Assembly: GCF_900104575.1 (NCBI RefSeq)
Contig: NZ_LT629731.1
Location: forward strand, 2,987,805-3,051,804
Source: Bacillus tuaregi
GTDB taxonomy: Bacteria; Bacillota; Bacilli; Bacillales; Cytobacillaceae
DNA: 64,000 nt
Direction: 5' to 3'
Shown: positions 58,784 to 64,000 of the stretch, in pieces
Layout of the letters: every line of letters starts with the position of its first letter
Position numbering within the stretch: position 1 is the stretch's first letter
Translations under genes and position numbers: made by a program
Notes under the pieces: model-generated
What the model was told of the DNA's origin: nothing
The model's database searches: none
Seen by the model: only the letters and a program-made list of their open reading frames with translations

Positions 58784-59439
58784 ATTTCAGCATATTGTTC
58801 ACTCAAGGTATGTGCTTTTTTTACTTTCCTTAAACCGAGCCACCAGAGAAAAATCATAAATGGCAGCATAATATAGACCCAATTTGTTTGTGATATAAGG
58901 ATATAATCATAAATTCCATGCAGTAGAAAGGGAAGGAGAAAGGATAAAATTAGCCATTTTCGGTTGGAGGAGGAAGAAAATTTACCTTTTCCAAGATAAT
59001 ACCCCATGATAACGCCGAATAGAGCGTGACTGGAAACCGGCAGAAGCGCACGTCCAAGTGCAAATTCAAGTCCGTTTGCAACTAAATACAAAATATTCTC
59101 CATAGTAGCAAACCCAAGTGAGACGGAGGCTCCATATACAATCCCATCATACGGTTCATCAAAATGCACGTGGAGAAATGCAGTGTAATAGACAATAAAC
59201 CATTTAAAAAACTCTTCCAGTAAACTAGTTGAGAGAAACGCATCGGCTAAACTAGAATGTATAATATTTTCCGTTTCCAGTACATACTGAATAAACATAA
59301 TGGGAAATACAAGCAATGAACCGAATAAAAAAGTCCTGATTACCAATGAAATAGGTTCAACACCGAAGCGGTCCTTTAAGTAAAAATAACATAATAAGGC
59401 TAAACCAGGTGCAATCCCGGCTGATAATATTCCCAGCAT
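58756..59439 (-). CDS. prsW: Intramembrane metalloprotease PrsW
   Basis: 227 residues from the ATG at 59439, with AAAGAGGAC upstream (YpdC). Seven or so membrane segments. The active-site pattern of the family is intact: EEFFKW (about 73-78), [13 protein letters not shown] (about 138-150) and HGIYDY (about 174-179). In B. subtilis PrsW makes the first cut in anti-sigma RsiW, releasing sigma-W. It lies between ansA (divergent) and sleB. Confidence 0.94.
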   Translation of the reverse strand: MLGILSAGIAPGLALLCYFYLKDRFGVEPISLVIRTFLFGSLLVFPIMFIQYVLETENIIHSSLADAFLSTSLLEEFFKWFIVYYTAFLHVHFDEPYDGIVYGASVSLGFATMENILYLVANGLEFALGRALLPVSSHALFGVIMGYYLGKGKFSSSSNRKWLILSFLLPFLLHGIYDYILISQTNWVYIMLPFMIFLWWLGLRKVKKAHTLSEQYAEMQKAFRSCE

Positions 59440-59585
59440 TAGCCGTCCTCTTTTCAATCTATTTTCCTTAATCCTACCATGATATGATACTATTGAAAAT
59501 GACCTATTTAAATCAATAGGAATAATTTGGGAAATGAAAGCTATTTTGACAATCATAGATTTACCATTATATGGAGGCTTTAGCT

Positions 59586-60551
59586 ATGTCTAAGAAAATT
59601 CTAATTATTCATACCGGCGGCACCATTTCCATGAGCGAGGATGAAACAGGTACCGTGAAACCAACCGGTCAAAATCCAATTACACAGCATACAAAGGAAT
59701 TAACTGATTTAGGTGAACTCCTCATCGAAGAACCCTTTCAGTTACCTTCCCCACATATTACCATGAAAGAAATGCTAGTATTAAAAAAAATGATTGAAAA
59801 TTATAGTGCACAGGAAATAGACGGAGTCGTTATTACACATGGAACCGATACTCTCGAGGAAACAGCCTATTTTCTTGATTTAACAACCGATACAACATTT
59901 CCAATTATTGTCACAGGAGCCATGAGATCCAGTAATGAAATTGGTTCAGACGGCTTATACAATGTTATTTCAGCGATTAGAGTCGCATCTAGTGAAGAGG
60001 CTAAAAATAAAGGAGTACTTGTTGTCTTGAACGATGAGATTCATACAGCAAGTAATGTGACGAAAACGCATACCAGCAATGTATCAACCTTTCAAAGTCC
60101 ACAATACGGGCCCATCGGCATTGTAACAAAAAGAGGCATTATTTTTCATCATTCCCCGCTTGAGCTGGAATATTATCGTACGAATCATATCGAAAAGCGT
60201 GTCGCGTTACTGAAAGCCCATGCTGGAATGGATTCCTCTCTATTTTATGCTATCAAAGAGCTACATTATGACGGGATTGTGATTGAGGCACTTGGTCAAG
60301 GGAATCTGCCTCCTGATGCAATTGAGGGCATTAAGGCAATATTAGCTGAAAATATCCCCATTGTTCTTGTATCACGCTGCTTTAATGGAATAGCCGAGGA
60401 TACCTACTCCTACGAAGGTGGTGGATCCCACCTAAAAGAGCTTGGCGTCATATTTTCGAATGGCTTAAATGGCCAAAAAGCAAGAATAAAATTACTAATT
60501 GCTCTCGCCACGACAAATGATATTAATAGGATTGAGCAGATGTTCCAATAA
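59586..60551 (+). CDS. ansA: L-asparaginase, type I
   Basis: 321 residues from the ATG at 59586, with GGAGG 8 bases upstream; a start five codons earlier is less supported. It hydrolyses asparagine to aspartate and ammonia in the cytosol (no signal peptide). The two catalytic Thr are in IIHTGGTIS (about residue 13) and THGTDTLEETA (about 84), with the Lys-Asp partner in TGAMRSSNEIGSDG. Monocistronic with a terminator; the AnsR regulator and ansB of B. subtilis are not adjacent. Confidence 0.94.
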   Translation: MSKKILIIHTGGTISMSEDETGTVKPTGQNPITQHTKELTDLGELLIEEPFQLPSPHITMKEMLVLKKMIENYSAQEIDGVVITHGTDTLEETAYFLDLTTDTTFPIIVTGAMRSSNEIGSDGLYNVISAIRVASSEEAKNKGVLVVLNDEIHTASNVTKTHTSNVSTFQSPQYGPIGIVTKRGIIFHHSPLELEYYRTNHIEKRVALLKAHAGMDSSLFYAIKELHYDGIVIEALGQGNLPPDAIEGIKAILAENIPIVLVSRCFNGIAEDTYSYEGGGSHLKELGVIFSNGLNGQKARIKLLIALATTNDINRIEQMFQ

Positions 60552-60564
60552 TGACAGTTTAAAG

Positions 60565-60592
60565 AAAGGTCCCCACCGTGAGGACCTTTTTT
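60565..60592. terminator. Terminator of ansA
   Basis: AAAGGTCC (60565-60572) with GGACCTTT (60582-60589) then T residues; it also faces ypdA on the other strand. Confidence 0.85.
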
Positions 60593-60597
60593 ACGTT

Positions 60598-61575
60598 TTA
60601 TGATAAGGATTGAGTCTCCTTTTGCTTTAAAGCACCGGCAATCTTTCCACCATGAAAACGCCCATTTTCAATAAAAATTTCATTCGCTTCATTTCCGGCA
60701 GCAATGACACCGGCAATAAAGACACCTTTGACATTAGTTTCCATCGTTTCTTCATGATAATGCGGACGACCCGATTCCCCATCAATTTCGACACCCATTT
60801 TTTTTAGAAAATCCTTATCAGGATGGTAACCGGTCATTGCAAAGACAAAGTCATTCTTAATCGTAAATTCTTGATTGTCTTTCACATATGTTAAACTATC
60901 TTCTGTTATTTTTGTGACAACTGCCTCCCACACCATTTGGATTCGCTCATTTCGAACATGACCCTCAAATTCGGGCAAGATCCAAGGTTTTATCTTCGGA
61001 GAATACTCGCTGCCCCGATAAATAACCGTCACTCTTGCACCAGCTTTAACGAGCTCAAGAGTGGCATCAACACCAGAATTCTTTAGCCCAATGACAACAA
61101 CATCTTTGTCGAAATATGGATGGGCTTCTTTAAAATAATGCGAAACCTTTGGTAATTCCTCTCCCGGTACACCGAGATAATTCGGATGATCATAGTAGCC
61201 GGTTGCAATAACAACAGCTCCTGCCTCATACTGAGCTTTATCAGTTGATACCAGAAAACTGGAATCGTTTTTCTTTACTTCCGAAACTTTTTCAAAGGCG
61301 TTTACGCGGATATTTTTTCTTTTAACCACTTCTCGATAATAGGCTAGTGCCTGGCTCCTATTCGCTTTACGTGTTTCTGTAATAAAGGCTACATCACCAA
61401 TTTCTAGCTTATCGCTTGAGCTAAAGAAGGTTTGATGTGTTGGATAATGATAAATCGCATTGACAATATTTCCTTTCTCTATAACGAGCGGAGTAATTCC
61501 CACTTCCTGTAACGCAATTGCTGCAGACAATCCACATGGACCACCGCCAATAATAATAACCTCTTCCTGTCTCAT
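60598..61575 (-). CDS. ypdA: Bacillithiol disulfide reductase YpdA
   Basis: 325 residues. A FAD- and NADPH-dependent enzyme of the thioredoxin-reductase fold, assigned as the reductase of bacillithiol disulfide. FAD loop: IIGGGPCGLSAAIAL (7-21) with C13, the reactive Cys described for YpdA, in the sequence GPCG. The NADPH loop is VVIGLKNSGVDATLEL. It pairs functionally with bshA in this window. AGGAGTG precedes the ATG. Confidence 0.93.
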   Translation of the reverse strand: MRQEEVIIIGGGPCGLSAAIALQEVGITPLVIEKGNIVNAIYHYPTHQTFFSSSDKLEIGDVAFITETRKANRSQALAYYREVVKRKNIRVNAFEKVSEVKKNDSSFLVSTDKAQYEAGAVVIATGYYDHPNYLGVPGEELPKVSHYFKEAHPYFDKDVVVIGLKNSGVDATLELVKAGARVTVIYRGSEYSPKIKPWILPEFEGHVRNERIQMVWEAVVTKITEDSLTYVKDNQEFTIKNDFVFAMTGYHPDKDFLKKMGVEIDGESGRPHYHEETMETNVKGVFIAGVIAAGNEANEIFIENGRFHGGKIAGALKQKETQSLS

Positions 61576-61628
61576 TCTTTGTTCACTCCTAAACTTACTT
61601 ATCTATCATCATAACTGGCAATAAAAAT

Positions 61629-61656
61629 AACTCCTATCTTTACTATGATAGGAGTT
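61629..61656 (-). terminator. Terminator of gudB
   Basis: AACTCCTATC (61629-61638) with GATAGGAGTT (61647-61656), followed on the minus strand by ATTTTTATT, about 32 bases after the gudB stop. Confidence 0.85.
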
Positions 61657-61687
61657 TTCCTTAAAAGATTCAATATTATATGATAAC

Positions 61688-62965
61688 CTATACCCAGCCA
61701 CGGTACCTAGAAGCTTCAGCCATTTTCCTGACTCCTACCATATAGGCTGCCAGCCTCATATCCACACGGCGGTTTTGAGAGGTGTCATATATATTATTAA
61801 AAGCCTTCACCATTACTTGTCTCAACCTTTCCTCTACTTCCTCTTCTGTCCAATAATAGCCCTGATTGTTTTGAACCCATTCAAAGTACGAAACGGTCAC
61901 ACCGCCGGAGGATGCTAGTACATCGGGTACAAGAAGAATACCACGGTTTGTCAAAATTTCAGTTGCCTCCAAGGTTGTGGGTCCATTTGCTGCTTCCACA
62001 ACTATTTTCGCATGAATATTATGTGCATTCTTTTCGGTAATTTGGTTTTCGATAGCGGCAGGAACAAGAATATCACAATCCTTTTCCAACAGCTCCTGAT
62101 TCGTTATCGTATGGCTGAACAGCTTCGTAACTGTGCCAAAGCTATCCCTTCTGTCAAGTAAATAATCAATATCAAGACCATCTGGGTCATATAATGCTCC
62201 GTATGCATCCGAAATACCAATCACTTTTGCACCCGCATCATTCATAAATTTTGATAGGAAACTACCTGCATTTCCAAAGCCCTGAACAATGACTCGTGCC
62301 CCGTTTAATTCAATCCCCTTTTTCTTAGCAGCTTCACGAATGCATATCGTAACCCCTTTAGCCGTTGCAGATTCGCGCCCATGCGAACCACCAAGCACAA
62401 GTGGCTTGCCGGTTATAAACCCCGGAGAATTAAATTCGTCTATCCGGCTATATTCATCGAGCATCCAAGCCATAATTTGGGAATTCGTAAAAACATCAGG
62501 TGCTGGTATATCCTTTGTCGGACCGACAATCTGACTAATGGCTCTTACGTAGCCACGGCTTAATCTTTCTAATTCCCGAAATGACATATCGCGAGGATCA
62601 CAGACTATTCCACCCTTCCCTCCGCCATAAGGCAGATCCACAATACCACATTTTAAGCTCATCCAAATAGAAAGTGCCTTTACTTCCTTTTCGGTTACAT
62701 TTGGGTGAAATCGAATACCGCCCTTTGTCGGACCGACGGCATCATTATGCTGGGCGCGGTAGCCTGTAAAGATTTTTGTTGAACCATCATCCATTCGCAC
62801 CGGGATTTTGACCGTCATCATCCTAATCGGTTCTTTTAAAAGCTCAAACACTTCCTCAGGATACCCAAGCTTTTCAAGAGCTTTGTGTACGACCGTTTGC
62901 GTGGATTTGAGTATATCAAGCTTTTCTTCCTGCGTTTTACTTTCTTTACTATTATCGGCTACCAT
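61688..62965 (-). CDS. gudB: NAD-specific glutamate dehydrogenase
   Basis: 425 residues. It oxidises glutamate to 2-oxoglutarate and ammonia. Catalytic Lys in DLPYGGGKGGI and Asp in APDVFTNSQIMAW; the NAD loop is VIVQGFGNAGSFLS. In many B. subtilis strains gudB is inactive because of a 9-base duplication giving VKAVKA; here the site reads EVKALSIW, one copy, so the enzyme should be active. AGGAGG lies 8 bases before the ATG. Confidence 0.95.
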   Translation of the reverse strand: MVADNSKESKTQEEKLDILKSTQTVVHKALEKLGYPEEVFELLKEPIRMMTVKIPVRMDDGSTKIFTGYRAQHNDAVGPTKGGIRFHPNVTEKEVKALSIWMSLKCGIVDLPYGGGKGGIVCDPRDMSFRELERLSRGYVRAISQIVGPTKDIPAPDVFTNSQIMAWMLDEYSRIDEFNSPGFITGKPLVLGGSHGRESATAKGVTICIREAAKKKGIELNGARVIVQGFGNAGSFLSKFMNDAGAKVIGISDAYGALYDPDGLDIDYLLDRRDSFGTVTKLFSHTITNQELLEKDCDILVPAAIENQITEKNAHNIHAKIVVEAANGPTTLEATEILTNRGILLVPDVLASSGGVTVSYFEWVQNNQGYYWTEEEVEERLRQVMVKAFNNIYDTSQNRRVDMRLAAYMVGVRKMAEASRYRGWV

Positions 62966-63011
62966 ATATGAACCTCCTAAAAAGCAACAATTGTTGTCAT
63001 CTTAGAGAAAT

Positions 63012-63039
63012 AGTATACCGCTTAGTACTCTTTATGCAA
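63012..63039 (-). promoter_or_regulatory. Probable sigma-A promoter of gudB
   Basis: TTGCAT (63034-63039), 16 bases, TATACT (63012-63017). The -10 is 5/6, the -35 weaker. It is about 46 bases before the gudB start. Confidence 0.5.
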
Positions 63040-63119
63040 GGATAAAGATTTTTTATTTGGAATTTTCCAAAATATTATCCCGCTATTATCTATGTATTGA
63101 AGATCATGACCAACCATTA

Positions 63120-63170
63120 ATCCCCCACTTTTTGACTGCAATGAATACGATGATTAAAAAAGCGGGGGAT
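63120..63170. other. Long imperfect hairpin between mecB and gudB
   Basis: ATCCCCC-A-CTTTTT (63120-63133) and AAAAAG-C-GGGGGAT (63157-63170) pair over about 13 bp with one A/C mismatch and a 23-base loop. No T run follows in either direction. A nearby AAAAGCGTTTG resembles a CcpA site only weakly. Confidence 0.5.
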
Positions 63171-63229
63171 ATGCTAAAAGCGTTTGTATTATTGTCATCT
63201 TCGAAAAACCCCCTTAACCGGAAGATTTT

Positions 63230-63805
63230 TCATTGAAAGTATGTCAAGATTTGATTGACGGCATGATTTTCCATGATCATTTTTCCGTATTCCTGGATGA
63301 TATGAATACTGATAAAAGACGGATTACCATATTCCGCTAAGATTGCAACTATTTGAGTCTGAATATCCGCACAAACATTATCAATTAAAAAGTAATAAAT
63401 ATTATTCATGGAGTAAAGTGTTCCACCGGAAAAACCGATTGCCGCTAACCTTTTGGCCAATTGAATAACATGCTCAAAATCATCGATTTCAAACAGAATT
63501 TCGACATTCCCCTCCAACGTTACTTGCATATCAATAAAGCTGTCCCCAAAGACATCTTCCTCCTGTTCTTCCACGGTTACAATCATGACCATTCCCTGTG
63601 CCTGCATGGAGAAAATCTCTACTGCAACAGACCCCTGGAAATCTACATCAAAGGTCTCGCTTGCTTCCTCAAGCATATCATGAAAAAGCTGGTGCCACTT
63701 TAATGAATCCTTCCATATATCGTCTTTCGTTAGACCTCTGTCAAATAAATCATCTAGAGATAAAAATATTTTTATTTTGTTAGCATTCAATCGTTCTAAG
63801 CGCAT
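63230..63805 (-). CDS. mecB: Adaptor protein MecB (YpbH), MecA family
   Basis: 191 residues from the ATG at 63805, with AGGGGGC upstream. The N-terminal domain (about 1-60, MRLERLNANKIKIFLSLDDL) binds substrates; a short acidic linker is followed by the C-terminal domain (about 100-190) that docks on ClpC, showing LFEIDDFEHVIQLAKRL and GGTLYSMNNIYYFLI. B. subtilis MecA and MecB deliver proteins such as ComK to ClpCP. YpbH lies before gudB in B. subtilis as well, which supports MecB over MecA. Confidence 0.9.
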   Translation of the reverse strand: MRLERLNANKIKIFLSLDDLFDRGLTKDDIWKDSLKWHQLFHDMLEEASETFDVDFQGSVAVEIFSMQAQGMVMIVTVEEQEEDVFGDSFIDMQVTLEGNVEILFEIDDFEHVIQLAKRLAAIGFSGGTLYSMNNIYYFLIDNVCADIQTQIVAILAEYGNPSFISIHIIQEYGKMIMENHAVNQILTYFQ

Positions 63806-64000
63806 GATTATGCCCCCTACCGTGAACAAACTCTTAATGTAGTGTATGAAAAAATACCATGTTGGTGAGTCGTCTACATTGGCTGTAGGATAATATTATA
63901 TTTATGTCATCTTATTCTTTCATTCAGGAGCGGTGATTAGCTATGCTTATGTTGGATGGTCAATATATGAGTCTCTGCTTTGGCCCCTAAACGCAATGGA

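Noticed and set aside
63933-64000. Plus-strand start near the right edge (GTG at 63933 or ATG at 63943 after AGGAG)
   Set aside because: The ATG frame closes after 15 codons and the GTG is only 2 bases from the AGGAG; the window ends before it can be judged.

Overview
The window is a conserved chromosomal segment of a low-GC, endospore-forming Bacillaceae bacterium. The gene order follows Bacillus subtilis from yppG to ypbH/mecB closely. The sequences are diverged and a few B. subtilis genes are absent, so it looks like a relative (Bacillus sensu lato, possibly Neobacillus-like) rather than B. subtilis itself. That placement is inference from synteny. Sporulation and germination genes (sspM, spoIVA, ypjB, ypeB, sleB, prsW) confirm a spore former; the qcrABC complex indicates menaquinone-based respiration. 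Nearly all genes lie on the minus strand; the exceptions are yppF, sspM, recU, ponA, ypjC, ypzI and ansA.

Layout. 1-2.9 kb: small spore-related and unknown ypp genes. 3-6.4 kb: recU and ponA on the plus strand. 6.4-14.8 kb: ypoC-nth-dnaD, asnS, aspB, ypmB and dinG (DNA repair, replication initiation, Asn/Asp metabolism). 15-17.4 kb: panBCD pantothenate operon behind its own promoter and a structured leader. 17.4-22.4 kb: birA, cca, bshA, mgsA, dapB, ypjD. 22.6-25.8 kb: ypjC, a zinc metallopeptidase, ypjB, ypjA. 25.8-31.5 kb: qcrABC, ypiF, ypiB, ypiA and an unfamiliar amidohydrolase-like gene. 31.5-38.4 kb: aroA, tyrA, hisC, aroB, aroC (shikimate and aromatic branch), then cheR. 38.5-43.4 kb: ndk, the menaquinone side-chain and ring genes hepT-menG-hepS, then mtrB-folE and HU. 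43.9-55.4 kb: spoIVA, yphF, yphE, gpsA, der, the YIEGIA trio, fni, the S1 homologue, plsC, cmk, ypfB. 55.4-64 kb: ypfA (PilZ), ypeB-sleB, prsW, ansA, ypdA, gudB, mecB.

The genes form linked themes: isoprenoid and quinone supply (fni, hepS/hepT, menG) feeds the qcr complex; bshA and ypdA belong to bacillithiol metabolism; gpsA and plsC to phospholipid synthesis; sleB, ypeB and prsW to spore cortex lysis at germination.

I see no phage, insertion sequence, CRISPR, rRNA or tRNA gene, and no obvious new multi-gene system. The most unusual points are: the leader upstream of ypmB-aspB-asnS, with a five-codon ORF whose ribosome site can be sequestered; the panBCD leader; a degenerate amidohydrolase-like protein; loss of aroH-trpEDCFBA and bshB1 from their usual sites while TRAP (mtrB) is kept; two copies of a dispersed palindromic repeat; and several terminators whose stems also encode the ends of proteins.
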